Assembly: GCA_902557645.1 (NCBI GenBank)
Contig: CACEAP010000001.1
Span: 1 to 64,000, forward strand
DNA length: 64,000 nucleotides
Origin: an uncultured SAR86 cluster bacterium
GTDB taxonomy: Bacteria; Pseudomonadota; Gammaproteobacteria; Magnimaribacterales; D2472
Direction: 5' to 3'
Shown: piece by piece, positions 27,965-36,337 of the stretch
Layout of the letters: each line of letters opens with the position of its first letter
Numbering within the stretch: the first letter of the stretch is position 1
The notes under the pieces: generated by a model
What the model saw: the letters and a program-made list of their open reading frames with translations, nothing else
What the model was told of the DNA's origin: nothing
The model's database searches: none
Position numbers and translations under genes: made by a program

Positions 27965-28879
27965 ATGAAATTAGTCTTTGGCTTTTTATTAGCAGCTTTA
28001 GTTATCTGGAGCGGATCTGCTATTTCAGCAATTTTTATAGGGATTTCTTACTCTTTGATACTTAATCTTCCAGATGCATTTTTAACTAAATTAATTGGAC
28101 CAAGGTTGCTTCAAATTGGAATAGTTATATTAGGCTTATCAATATCTGTTAATTCTGCATTAAAAATTATTTCACTTCATTTGCCCTATATTTCTATTTT
28201 AGTTTTATGTACATTTATTTTAGGAGTTTTAATAGGCAGGCTTCTGGGTATTGATAAAAAACTAGCATTGCTGATCGCCTCAGGAACTGCTATTTGCGGA
28301 GGAACAGCTATGGCTGCTGTTGCCCCAATAATAAAAGCTAAACCTCAAGATTTATTAACTTGCATAACAATAATGTTTCTTTTAAATGCTATAGCTATAA
28401 TTGTCTTTCCTGTGGCAGGTATTTACTTTAATCTTACGCAAGAAGAATTTGGAGCTTGGGCAGCTATGGCAATTCATGACACAAGCTCAGTGGTTGGAGC
28501 TGCAATGATTTATGGTGAGGATGCGGTTGAGTCAGCTGCAACTTTAAAACTAGGAAGAACACTATGGCTCATCCCACTTATTTTATTTTTATCTTATAAA
28601 TATCAAATTAAAGAATCTAAAGGATTTCAGTTTCCAGTTTTTGTTTTTTTGTTTTTATTAGCAATCCTTTTAGGTACTTATATTAACTTTGATTCTCAAA
28701 GTTTAAGCTGCATAAAATTTATTAGTCAATCTTTCTTACTATGTGGTTTATTTTGTATAGGATCACAAATTGATAAAGAGGCTCTTAGTAATATTTCAAT
28801 AAAACCGCTTCAATTAGCTTTAATTTTGTGGGTTATTATCATCCCATCATCGTATTTGCTAATACAGGCTATTATTTAA
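27965..28879 (+). CDS. YeiH/UPF0324-family membrane protein (putative sulfate exporter family)
   Basis: 304 residues with about 9-10 hydrophobic segments. Family motifs are GPRLLQIGIVILGLSIS, SGTAICGGTAMAAVAPIIKA and AAMAIHDTSSVVGAAMIYG. The family is annotated as a putative sulfate exporter, but transport has been shown for few members. It starts with an ATG 20 bp after the terminator; no clear Shine-Dalgarno. Its 3' end overlaps the convergent shikimate-kinase-like gene by 4 bp. Confidence 0.88.
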   Translation: MKLVFGFLLAALVIWSGSAISAIFIGISYSLILNLPDAFLTKLIGPRLLQIGIVILGLSISVNSALKIISLHLPYISILVLCTFILGVLIGRLLGIDKKLALLIASGTAICGGTAMAAVAPIIKAKPQDLLTCITIMFLLNAIAIIVFPVAGIYFNLTQEEFGAWAAMAIHDTSSVVGAAMIYGEDAVESAATLKLGRTLWLIPLILFLSYKYQIKESKGFQFPVFVFLFLLAILLGTYINFDSQSLSCIKFISQSFLLCGLFCIGSQIDKEALSNISIKPLQLALILWVIIIPSSYLLIQAII

Positions 28880-29400
28880 TTATCTGATACAGCCTTGATA
28901 ATATTTTCAGCAACAGTATTTATATCATAGGTTCCATCTATAATTAAATGGCACCATTTTTTATATAAGATTGTCCTTTGATTAAAAACATCTTGTGGGG
29001 ACTTGCCATTTGGTTCTGCAAAACCTCTATTTGAGTAATCACCAACTCTTTGCATGACTAAACTTATAGGGATATCTAGATAAACAACAATCGAATTATT
29101 ATTTAAATAGCTCATAGCTTTGTCGCTATAGACTGCACTTCCTCCAGTAGCCAAGATTGTATTATCAAGAGAGCAACTCAATATAATTTCTTCCTCTTTC
29201 AATCTTAGTTCTGCGTGTCCTTCAGAATCTAAGATATTTTGAATAGATTGATCATTTCTTTTTTCTATTAAATGGTCACTATCGATAAATTCAAGATTTA
29301 ATTTTGTAGCTAGTAATTTAGCTATGGTTGTTTTGCCTGCTCCAGGCATACCTATCAGCGAGATGTTTATTTTCTTTTTATCCAAAACTATATCTCCCAC
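28876..29400 (-). CDS. Shikimate-kinase-like P-loop kinase
   Basis: 174 residues with P-loop GMPGAGKTT (about 17-25), DSDHLIEKR and LATGGSAVY. The last two correspond to the DxD and GGG motifs of shikimate kinase, but the third Gly is Ser and the lid region reads NRGFAEPNGKSPQDVFNQR instead of the usual RPLL type, so the substrate may differ. The track start is GTG at 29400, overlapping the upstream gene. A better start may be TTG at 29385, which sits 7 nt after GGGAG and just after the upstream stop. It is co-directional with the saccharopine-reductase-like gene. A canonical aroK would be expected next to aroB, outside the window. Confidence 0.7.
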   Translation of the reverse strand: MGDIVLDKKKINISLIGMPGAGKTTIAKLLATKLNLEFIDSDHLIEKRNDQSIQNILDSEGHAELRLKEEEIILSCSLDNTILATGGSAVYSDKAMSYLNNNSIVVYLDIPISLVMQRVGDYSNRGFAEPNGKSPQDVFNQRTILYKKWCHLIIDGTYDINTVAENIIKAVSDN

Positions 29401-30548
29401 GATCTAGATATATCTAGACCTCCATCAAGCTCTCCTAGCTCTGCATAAGCACTAAAGAAATCTTTAGCATTTATTGCTCCGCCTTCAGGCGCAAATACCC
29501 CAGATTTATAAATTTTTCCTTGAAGAAAAAGCTTTAAACCTAATGCTAAAGGGTGACCTGTTGCTTCGCCCATACTAGTTTCTCTTGCTAAGTCATTAGT
29601 ATTAAAAGTTACTCCAACTGAAGCGATGTTTCCATTTTTCATTCCATGAGCAAGACCATAAATTGCTGGCAAAACTTCTCTTTTATCTCTAAAACTAGGC
29701 CTATTTGATTTTGTTTCTAACCAATGAAAAAAATTTGCTGCTGTATCAGTTGAAATAATATTTTTTTCTGTAAGCCATAAGAATATTTTTATTATATAGA
29801 TATCTATTTTCTTACTCCCATGAGCCACATTCATTGCATTTTTTATTTTTGGGAAATGATGAGGAAATGATATTGCTTCAGGGTGCCCAAAAATATTTGC
29901 TTGGTAAATACCTTTACCTGGGTAGTTAATATTAATCCTCTTAAGGGATTGAATCATATGAAGCTGGCCATCCTCAAATATTTTTATCTTACCAGTCATT
30001 TGTTGAATACCATGTATCATCGCAGCATTGGTACCTATTTGAGAAGATTCTTCTGCAGGATTAACGCTGCTTAAATCCCAGCCCGTTATAACAGTATCTA
30101 CTGAATCCAATTCTTCCATAGCAACTAGCCCCATCAAATTGGTAATACCAGGACTTGCGCCTAAGCCAATGATTGCTGTAATTTCTGCATCTTTAGCATA
30201 TGAATCAAGCTCAAGCATTTCTTCTGTTGGTTCCCAGTCATCACATATGTCTATGTAATGACAATTATTTTCAATAGCAGCTTTTAGAATAGGGACCCCA
30301 TACATAAAAAATGGACCCGTGGTATTAAGAACTACATCATGATTTTGAAGAGCTTCTACTAATTTTTTATTATCGGTTACATCAAGACCAATTGCTTGAA
30401 CCTTTGCATCAAATGAGTTTGCAAATTCTTCAGCCGCATCTTTATTTAGATCTGCAATTGTAATAGTTTCTAATTCTTCGAAATTAACAATAGCTTTAGT
30501 GGTATATCTGCCCATACCGCCACTGCCACCAAGACATAAAACTTTCAT
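29388..30548 (-). CDS. Saccharopine dehydrogenase / reductase family protein
   Basis: 386 residues: N-terminal Rossmann LCLGGSGGMGRYTTKAI, VVLNTTGPFFMYGVPILKAA (family active-site loop) and ATGHPLALGLKLFLQGK near the C-terminus. Relatives include lysine-6-dehydrogenase, carboxynorspermidine synthase and saccharopine reductase; I cannot choose among them. It probably forms a two-gene operon with the shikimate-kinase-like gene, whose likely TTG start lies just after its stop. Confidence 0.82.
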   Translation of the reverse strand: MKVLCLGGSGGMGRYTTKAIVNFEELETITIADLNKDAAEEFANSFDAKVQAIGLDVTDNKKLVEALQNHDVVLNTTGPFFMYGVPILKAAIENNCHYIDICDDWEPTEEMLELDSYAKDAEITAIIGLGASPGITNLMGLVAMEELDSVDTVITGWDLSSVNPAEESSQIGTNAAMIHGIQQMTGKIKIFEDGQLHMIQSLKRININYPGKGIYQANIFGHPEAISFPHHFPKIKNAMNVAHGSKKIDIYIIKIFLWLTEKNIISTDTAANFFHWLETKSNRPSFRDKREVLPAIYGLAHGMKNGNIASVGVTFNTNDLARETSMGEATGHPLALGLKLFLQGKIYKSGVFAPEGGAINAKDFFSAYAELGELDGGLDISRSWEI

Positions 30549-30613
30549 ATATCAGTAACCACTTATTTAAACGTCCATTAGATAATATATGTACAAAGAT
30601 GTAAAATTTTCAC

Positions 30614-30997
30614 GTGATTACTATTTTAGGATATATATATTTCTTCTGTTCTATTTTTATAGTTATCTTATTATCGTTTAATTACAGCTTTTGTAATTGG
30701 CTTATCCTTCCAAAGAATAAAAATATTTACTTACAGTTTGAATTATTTTTTGTGCTCATCAATGGTTTTGTTGTAATAACTTCAACCCCCTTTAATTGGA
30801 TTATTGGCATTTTAATGATTTTTCATGCATATGGCGCTTATGTTTTATTATTTACATCTGCTGATTTTTATAACTCCATAGAAGAATTTAAAGAAGTAGT
30901 ACCACAAGAAAAGGCCTTAGATCTTTTAGCTGTATTATTTTATGGAATTATTGGATTTATCATTATTTACTCACCTTTTTTAATTGGAGGCTCTTAA
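30614..30997 (+). CDS. Four-helix membrane protein of unknown function
   Basis: 127 residues with hydrophobic segments at about 5-25, 40-57, 60-82 and 102-122. The start is GTG, with a TAAAAT at 30602-30607 six nt upstream and no Shine-Dalgarno, so it may be leaderless. Its stop abuts the ATG of the steroid-reductase-like gene with no gap, implying an operon and perhaps a functional partnership in the membrane. Family not recognised. Confidence 0.65.
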   Translation: MITILGYIYFFCSIFIVILLSFNYSFCNWLILPKNKNIYLQFELFFVLINGFVVITSTPFNWIIGILMIFHAYGAYVLLFTSADFYNSIEEFKEVVPQEKALDLLAVLFYGIIGFIIIYSPFLIGGS

Positions 30998-31747
30998 ATG
31001 AGCTCTTTTAATATATTTTCGGTTACATGGGTAGCTGTAGCAGTAGTTATTTTCATTTCACTATTTTTTGTGGTTGCTCCATATGGAAGGCATATTCAAG
31101 ATGGCTGGGGCCCAAAGATATCAGCAAGGCTAGGATGGATTTTAATGGAGTCGCCATGTGTCATCCTTATGCTTGCACTGGCAACTGCAGCTTGGGACTC
31201 TCTAAACCAAGTCCATATTATCTTTTTGATAATTTGGCTTACTCATTATGTACACAGGACATTCATTTGGCCCTTTAAAGCAGATATGGCGGGTAAAGAA
31301 ATGCCAATAACTATAGCTCTTTCAGCATTCTTTTTTAATATCATAAATGTTTCAATTCAGGGGTATTGGATATTTTATTTTGCTAGTTACTCAATAGACT
31401 GGCTTCACTCACCGTTCTTTATTCTTGGTATCTTGATTTTTCTTATTGGTATTTTTATTAATATAAAATCTGATTATATTTTAATTAATTTAAGGAAAGA
31501 AAAAGGTCCTGGTTATCATGTAGCAGACACCTTTTTATATAAATATATTTCATCACCTAATTATTTTGGAGAATTATTAGAATGGGTTGGTTGGGCAATT
31601 CTTACTTATAGTCTTTCAGGCTTCATCTTTTTCTTATGGACATTTGCTAATTTGTTCCCAAGAGCTATAGCTAATCACAAATGGTACAAAGAAAAATTTA
31701 AAGAATATCCTCAATCCAGAAAGGCAATAATACCTTGGATTGTTTAA
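30998..31747 (+). CDS. Steroid 5-alpha-reductase (SRD5A) family membrane protein
   Basis: 249 residues with six or so membrane segments. The C-terminal signature SSPNYFGELLEWVGWAI followed by FANLFPRAIANHKWYKEKF matches the 3-oxo-5-alpha-steroid 4-dehydrogenase family, where these residues bind NADPH and substrate. GPKISARLGWILMESP near residue 40 is also typical. In bacteria such proteins may reduce isoprenoid or sterol-like enones; the substrate is unknown. Paired with the small membrane protein upstream. Confidence 0.85.
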   Translation: MSSFNIFSVTWVAVAVVIFISLFFVVAPYGRHIQDGWGPKISARLGWILMESPCVILMLALATAAWDSLNQVHIIFLIIWLTHYVHRTFIWPFKADMAGKEMPITIALSAFFFNIINVSIQGYWIFYFASYSIDWLHSPFFILGILIFLIGIFINIKSDYILINLRKEKGPGYHVADTFLYKYISSPNYFGELLEWVGWAILTYSLSGFIFFLWTFANLFPRAIANHKWYKEKFKEYPQSRKAIIPWIV

Positions 31748-31773
31748 AGCTAGCTTTACATATATAGCCCAGA

Positions 31774-31905
31774 TCAAGCTTTTTTCTTTTTAGCTTTTCT
31801 TATTTTTCTATATGTATTTTCCTTATTTTCAGCAACGATTTTCTTAATAGTTTTTCGTCTTTTGCTAGCTTGTTTTGAGTTTTTTAAACGCTCTGCTCTA
31901 TTAAT
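31774..31905 (-). CDS. Possible 43-aa Lys/Arg-rich protein with ATT start
   Basis: Too short for the ORF track. On the minus strand an AGGGAG Shine-Dalgarno (31913-31918) is followed 7 nt later by ATT, opening a 43-codon frame (reading INRAERLKNSKQASKRRK at the start) that ends in TGA. There is no ATG, GTG or TTG start in the frame after the upstream stop. The product would be extremely basic, as expected for an RNA- or ribosome-binding peptide. ATT starts are rare but known (infC). The A-rich sequence makes Lys codons likely by chance, so confidence is low. The rest of the 244-bp gap before hflX holds only the hflX leader. Confidence 0.4.
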   Translation of the reverse strand: MNRAERLKNSKQASKRRKTIKKIVAENKENTYRKIRKAKKKKA

Positions 31906-31978
31906 AACGGAACTCCCTAAACATTAAAAATTAATGCCTTATAAATATAATAGCAAAAAATCTAATAAAGGTTCTACA

Positions 31979-31999
31979 ATGTATTTAACATATGTTTGA
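31979..31999 (+). CDS. Possible 6-codon leader ORF overlapping hflX start
   Basis: AAAGG at 31967-31971 is well placed for an ATG at 31979, which encodes MYLTYV and stops with TGA at 31997-31999. The hflX ATG (31992) lies inside this stop region and has no Shine-Dalgarno of its own, so hflX may depend on termination-reinitiation. A TATAAT at 31946-31951 is the likely -10. Confidence 0.35.
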   Translation: MYLTYV

Positions 32000-33296
32000 G
32001 ATTCCAGTATCAACTCCACAAAAAGCAATAATAGTGCAAATAGAAGTTACCTCACTTCAAAAAGATCAATTGGCAATAAATGCTTTTGCTGAGTTTAAAG
32101 AACTATGTAAGTCTTCCGGTGTTCGGATTCTTGATGAGATTTCTGGCAAACAAGCAACGCCTATAGCTAGTAATTTTTTAAAGAAAGGCAAAATAGAGGA
32201 AATCAAAAGATCTCTTGAAGAGACATGTGCAGAAATTGTGATTTTTAATCATGCACTTTCGCCTTCGCAAGAAAGAAATCTAGAAAATGCTTTTAAAGTT
32301 AGAGTTGTAGATAGAACTGGTCTTATATTAGACATCTTTGCTTCTCGAGCTTCAACTCATATAGGTAAGCTACAAGTTGAATTGGCTCAACTAACTCATC
32401 TATCTACCCGATTAATAAGAGCTTGGACTCATCTAGAAAGACAGAAAGGCGGCATAGGGCTGCGTGGACCCGGTGAGACTCAGTTAGAAACAGATAAAAG
32501 ATTAATTAATAATAGAATAAAAACTATTAAAGCTAGATTAGCTAAAAGCCATAAACAAAAGAGGATAAATCAATATTCCAGAACAAAAAGTCGAAATAAG
32601 CTTGTTGCTCTTGTTGGATACACTAATGCAGGAAAAACAACTCTTTTTAACCGGCTTACAGATAATGAACAATATGCAGCTGATAAGCTATTCGCAACAT
32701 TAGACTCTGTTACTAGAAAAAATATAGATCCAGAATTAAGTTCTATTTTATTTTCTGACACTGTTGGTTTTATATCTGATCTTCCAACTCAACTCATTGA
32801 ATCATTTAAAGGAACACTGGATGAACTTAAGTCTGCTGACTTATTATTGCATGTTGTAGATATATCAGATCCTGACTACAGATTTAAGATTACTCAAGTA
32901 AATCTACTTCTTGAGGAGTTAGAGATATCTAATATTCCACAAATACGTATTAATAATAAAAGTGATTTAAAGAACTATAAAAATTTTCAATCAAAGTCAG
33001 ATATAGCATTAGGAGAGATTTGGATATCTGCTGAAAAGAACCTTGGGCTAGAGGAATTAAGGGAGGCTATTAGTAATAGTCTTTTTGAGGGTATTTACAA
33101 AGGCTGGGTAACTTTAGATGCAACTTTAGGTAATATTAGATCCAAACTCTATAGTATGGGTTGTATTTTAGAGGAAAAGATTAACAACAAAGGCCTTATG
33201 TACTTGAATATCAATATTGGCAATGATGAATTACATAGATTTTTAAATATAAATGGTTTTAATCTAATAGATGACAACATAGACTTTATTAAATAA
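31992..33296 (+). CDS. hflX: Ribosome-rescue/disassembly GTPase HflX
   Basis: 434 residues: the N-terminal HflX domain with HIGKLQVELAQLTHLSTRL, the Gly-rich RQKGGIGLRGPGETQLETD motif (about 155) and a coiled-coil (about 170-200), then a G domain with GYTNAGKTTLFNRL (about 213), DTVGFISDLP and NKSD. HflX binds 50S subunits and splits stalled ribosomes. In many gammaproteobacteria hfq lies directly upstream, but here it does not. DoxX follows 9 nt later. Confidence 0.95.
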   Translation: MFEIPVSTPQKAIIVQIEVTSLQKDQLAINAFAEFKELCKSSGVRILDEISGKQATPIASNFLKKGKIEEIKRSLEETCAEIVIFNHALSPSQERNLENAFKVRVVDRTGLILDIFASRASTHIGKLQVELAQLTHLSTRLIRAWTHLERQKGGIGLRGPGETQLETDKRLINNRIKTIKARLAKSHKQKRINQYSRTKSRNKLVALVGYTNAGKTTLFNRLTDNEQYAADKLFATLDSVTRKNIDPELSSILFSDTVGFISDLPTQLIESFKGTLDELKSADLLLHVVDISDPDYRFKITQVNLLLEELEISNIPQIRINNKSDLKNYKNFQSKSDIALGEIWISAEKNLGLEELREAISNSLFEGIYKGWVTLDATLGNIRSKLYSMGCILEEKINNKGLMYLNINIGNDELHRFLNINGFNLIDDNIDFIK

Positions 33297-33305
33297 ACTT
33301 AGAGT

Positions 33306-33734
33306 ATGGATAGCTTAAATAAAACTTTAGATTCGATTGCAAAACCTTTCCTTGGTATTACACCTTGGTTATTAAGATTATCACTGGGAACTTCTTTTTT
33401 CCTTCATGGATACGGTAAATTGCCTTTACCTCCTCAAAATCTTGTTAAATGGTTTGAGAGTGCAGGTATGCCAGCTCCTGATTTAGTTGCTACAGCTGTA
33501 TCAGTTGGTGAAATGGGTGCAGGTGTAGGAATCATCCTTGGAGGATTCTTCTCAAATACACTTGGTAATTTGCTTACAAGGCTATCAGGCGGGGCAGTGT
33601 GCGTAATAATGATAGGTGCTTTTTATTTAGCTCACGCTGACTGGTTTATTACTGCAAAATTATTTAAGACCGAACAAATCTTTTTGTTCACACTAGGTTT
33701 ATATTTTGCAATAAGAGGCAACTCAAAAGCTTAG
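33306..33734 (+). CDS. DoxX family membrane protein
   Basis: 142 residues with four hydrophobic segments and the DoxX-typical WLLRLSLGTSFFLHGYGKLP at the start and AVSVGEMGAGVGIILGGF in the middle. The family includes quinone-linked and redox-associated membrane proteins; the role here is unknown. It sits 9 nt after hflX and is probably read from the same transcript. Confidence 0.85.
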   Translation: MDSLNKTLDSIAKPFLGITPWLLRLSLGTSFFLHGYGKLPLPPQNLVKWFESAGMPAPDLVATAVSVGEMGAGVGIILGGFFSNTLGNLLTRLSGGAVCVIMIGAFYLAHADWFITAKLFKTEQIFLFTLGLYFAIRGNSKA

Positions 33735-33816
33735 ATTCCCAATAAATTAGTCTTTAAACAAAGAATTCATTCATTAATTGCATGTTTCAATGCATCTAAA
33801 ATAATAAAAGAAATAC

Positions 33817-33847
33817 TTGTAAATCTAAATGATAATCATTATCATTT
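33817..33847 (+). promoter_or_regulatory. Fur box overlapping the promoter of the iron TonB receptor
   Basis: The 19-bp perfect palindrome AATGATAATCATTATCATT (33828-33846; symmetry extends to 33826-33848) is a near-consensus Fur box. A sigma-70 promoter fits around it: -35 TTGTAA (33817-33822), a 17-bp spacer and -10 TATCAT (33840-33845) inside the right half-site, so Fur binding would block RNA polymerase. The predicted start is near 33852 and the coding start is 33881. Confidence 0.88.
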
Positions 33848-33880
33848 ACAAAATTTAAATAAATAAGGAAGTATCTAATT

Positions 33881-36052
33881 ATGAGTATTAATATAAAAGT
33901 TTTAAATTCATTCGTATTTTTAGCATTATTTAACCTTAGTGCATATGCTGAGATGGAGATGAATGCCATAGAATCTGTGACTATTGTTGGCTCTAAGGAT
34001 GATTTAGCTGGTGCTGCTTCAGTAGTATCTAATGAAGATTTAGAAAAAATGATCGATACAGATATTCAAAAGATTTTGACAGCTGTTCCTGGTGTTTACA
34101 TGAGAACAGAAGAAGGGTATGGACTTAGACCAAATATTTCTATTAGAGGAACTGCAATAGAAAGATCTGGAAAAGTTACAATCATGGAAGATGGAGTTCT
34201 TGTAGCTCCTTCTCCTTATACTTCATCAGCTGCATATTATTTTCCTACAACTGGAAGAATTCATGCGGTTGAAGTTTTAAAAGGACCAGCTGTAATATCA
34301 CAAGGGCCTCAGACAATTGGAGGTGCAATAAATTTAATTAGTACACCAATTCCAGAAGTAACTTCTGGGAGGATTGTTCAGGAGCTTGGTGACAATGGAA
34401 TGTCTAGAACTCATGCTTATTATGGAGGCACACTAGGTAACTTCGGTGCTTTATTAGAAGTACATGAGCATGCGAGTGATGGTTTTGATTCAATAGCAAA
34501 TGTTGGCGGTGATACGGGTTTCGACAAATCTGATTTACTCTTTAAAGCTAGATACGAATCAGGCAGTCATTCAGTAACATGGAAAATGGTTGATTTAGAT
34601 GAGACCTCCAATCAGTCATATGTTGGTCTAAGTCAAGCTAGCTTTGATGCTAATCCTAGAATGAGATACGGTGCAACTAAATACGATACTATGATGAATG
34701 ATGGTGAACAGTCATCATTAACATATGTTGGCGATTTTGATAATTTTGATGTTGTCTTTACTTCATGGAGTAACGATTACCATAGAGACTGGTTTAAAGT
34801 TAGTGACTTTAATAATAATTCTGATCATGGTGAAAGAGATGACATTAATGAGTTAATTAGTGATGCTAATAATGGCAGCGCTAATGCTCAGGCAATTCTT
34901 GATGGAGAGCTTGCTGTCCAAATCGAGTACAAGCATAACAATAGATTCTATACAAATGAAGGTTATCAATTTAATGTATCAACTGAAGTTGGAATGCATG
35001 CTTTAACTTTTGGATATCGAGATATGGAAGATTCTGAAAGTAGAATTCAAGCATATGAATATGCTGATCAAGCAGCTGATGGGTCACTATCAGCTTTATA
35101 CGGTTATGTTGGTTTAGGTGGAAGTAATAATAGATTAAGAGAATCTAGTGCGACTTCATACTATTTAGAAGATACTATGGATTTCGGCAAGCTAGCTGTA
35201 ACACTTGGGTATAGATCTGAAGAGTATGATCAGCGTCACAGACGCTGGGATGAAGGAGCTGGACCAGGCCTAACTGCTGTTAGAGAAACTATTGTAAGAG
35301 ATACATTTGCTGAAAATGATCACACTACAACTAGTTTTGGAGCCACTTATGACTTCAGTGACAATATTGTTCTTGTTGCTGGTTTTCATGGCGGCATGAC
35401 TCCAATGTTTGGAGCTGATCCAGAAGAAGCAGACAATATGGAGCTAGGTTTTAGATACTCAGATGGTAGTACAAATGTAGAAGCATTCTATTTTTCCAGT
35501 GAATATTCAAATTTAGCGGCTGAATGTACTTTAGTAAGTGGAGCTGCATGTGATGCCAATGAATCTGCTGTATTCAGTGGTGGCGAAGCTGATGTAAATG
35601 GGCTTGAGTTTAGTGGTTCATGGATTCTTGAAGGAGATGGAATAACATATCCAATTGCAGTCACATATACAACCACAGATGCTACTTTTAATAATAGCTC
35701 TAATAGTGACTATTTTGGAACAGTTGCAGCTGGAGACGATTTACCATACATACCAAGTTCAGCTTGGTCGCTAGTTGCTGGCTTTGTAAAGGACAACGGC
35801 CTTAGTGGAAATTTAAGAGTTATAGATATTGGTGGTTCATGCTCAATAGCTGCTTGTGGCACCTATAATAAAATCGATGCTCATAGAATTGTTGATCTTA
35901 ATTTAAGAAAAGCATTAAATGAGTCAATGGATTTATATGCAACTCTTGAAAATGTTATGGATAATGAAGATGTTATATCAAGAGCTCCGTCTGAAGGTGC
36001 TAGATCGCAAAAACCAAGAACAATGAAAGTTGGTTTTTCATACAACTTCTAA
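33881..36052 (+). CDS. TonB-dependent iron receptor (FecA-like)
   Basis: 723 residues: signal peptide (about 1-23, ending SAYA), a plug domain with ILTAVPGVYMRTEEGYGLRPN and VEVLKGPAVISQGPQTIGGA, then a barrel ending VGFSYNF with a C-terminal Phe. The plug pattern NISIRGTAIERSGKVTIMEDG resembles FecA-type ferric-chelate receptors. Control by the Fur box just upstream is strong evidence for a role in iron uptake, though no other siderophore gene is nearby. AAGGAAG precedes the ATG. Confidence 0.92.
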   Translation: MSINIKVLNSFVFLALFNLSAYAEMEMNAIESVTIVGSKDDLAGAASVVSNEDLEKMIDTDIQKILTAVPGVYMRTEEGYGLRPNISIRGTAIERSGKVTIMEDGVLVAPSPYTSSAAYYFPTTGRIHAVEVLKGPAVISQGPQTIGGAINLISTPIPEVTSGRIVQELGDNGMSRTHAYYGGTLGNFGALLEVHEHASDGFDSIANVGGDTGFDKSDLLFKARYESGSHSVTWKMVDLDETSNQSYVGLSQASFDANPRMRYGATKYDTMMNDGEQSSLTYVGDFDNFDVVFTSWSNDYHRDWFKVSDFNNNSDHGERDDINELISDANNGSANAQAILDGELAVQIEYKHNNRFYTNEGYQFNVSTEVGMHALTFGYRDMEDSESRIQAYEYADQAADGSLSALYGYVGLGGSNNRLRESSATSYYLEDTMDFGKLAVTLGYRSEEYDQRHRRWDEGAGPGLTAVRETIVRDTFAENDHTTTSFGATYDFSDNIVLVAGFHGGMTPMFGADPEEADNMELGFRYSDGSTNVEAFYFSSEYSNLAAECTLVSGAACDANESAVFSGGEADVNGLEFSGSWILEGDGITYPIAVTYTTTDATFNNSSNSDYFGTVAAGDDLPYIPSSAWSLVAGFVKDNGLSGNLRVIDIGGSCSIAACGTYNKIDAHRIVDLNLRKALNESMDLYATLENVMDNEDVISRAPSEGARSQKPRTMKVGFSYNF

Positions 36053-36077
36053 TAAAAGTTAATAGAGGATAAGAAAG

Positions 36078-36109
36078 GAGCTACTTCTTTGAGGTAGCTC
36101 TTTTTTTTT
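36078..36109 (+). terminator. Intrinsic terminator of the iron TonB receptor gene
   Basis: GAGCTAC (36078-36084) pairs with GTAGCTC (36094-36100) around a 9-nt loop, followed by nine T. It lies 26 nt past the stop codon. Confidence 0.88.
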
Positions 36110-36174
36110 GGTTCGAAATTATAATAAGGTGTGCAAGTTAATAATGAATAAAGTACAATTACTGACTTATTTAT

Positions 36175-36250
36175 GGGGCTATAGCTCAGCTGGGAGAGCA
36201 CCTGCTTTGCAAGCAGGGGGTCCGCGGTTCGATCCCGCGTAGCTCCACCA
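36175..36250 (+). tRNA. tRNA-Ala (anticodon TGC)
   Basis: A 76-nt cloverleaf with encoded CCA. The acceptor GGGGCTA pairs with TAGCTCC and includes the G3-U70 wobble that identifies alanine tRNA; the anticodon loop centre is TGC within CTGCTTTGCAAGCAG. It stands alone here, not in an rRNA spacer. TACAAT at 36154-36159 may be its -10 box. Confidence 0.95.
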
Positions 36251-36302
36251 TCTCCTCATAAACCATTTATTAGCTTTAATAAGCATAGTTAAAATTATTC
36301 TC

Positions 36303-36331
36303 TTGACATAATCCGTAGCCATTGCTACATT
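36303..36331 (+). promoter_or_regulatory. Strong sigma-70 promoter for the duplicated membrane protein gene
   Basis: Consensus -35 TTGACA (36303-36308), an exact 17-bp spacer and -10 TACATT (36326-36331). Transcription should start about 7 nt later, at the ATG at 36338, and no Shine-Dalgarno is present, so the mRNA is predicted to be leaderless. Confidence 0.65.
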
Positions 36332-36337
36332 TGGTGA

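Noticed and set aside
29883-30074. 63-aa plus-strand ORF within the saccharopine-reductase-like gene
   Set aside because: Shadow frame of a well-supported gene with no independent signals.
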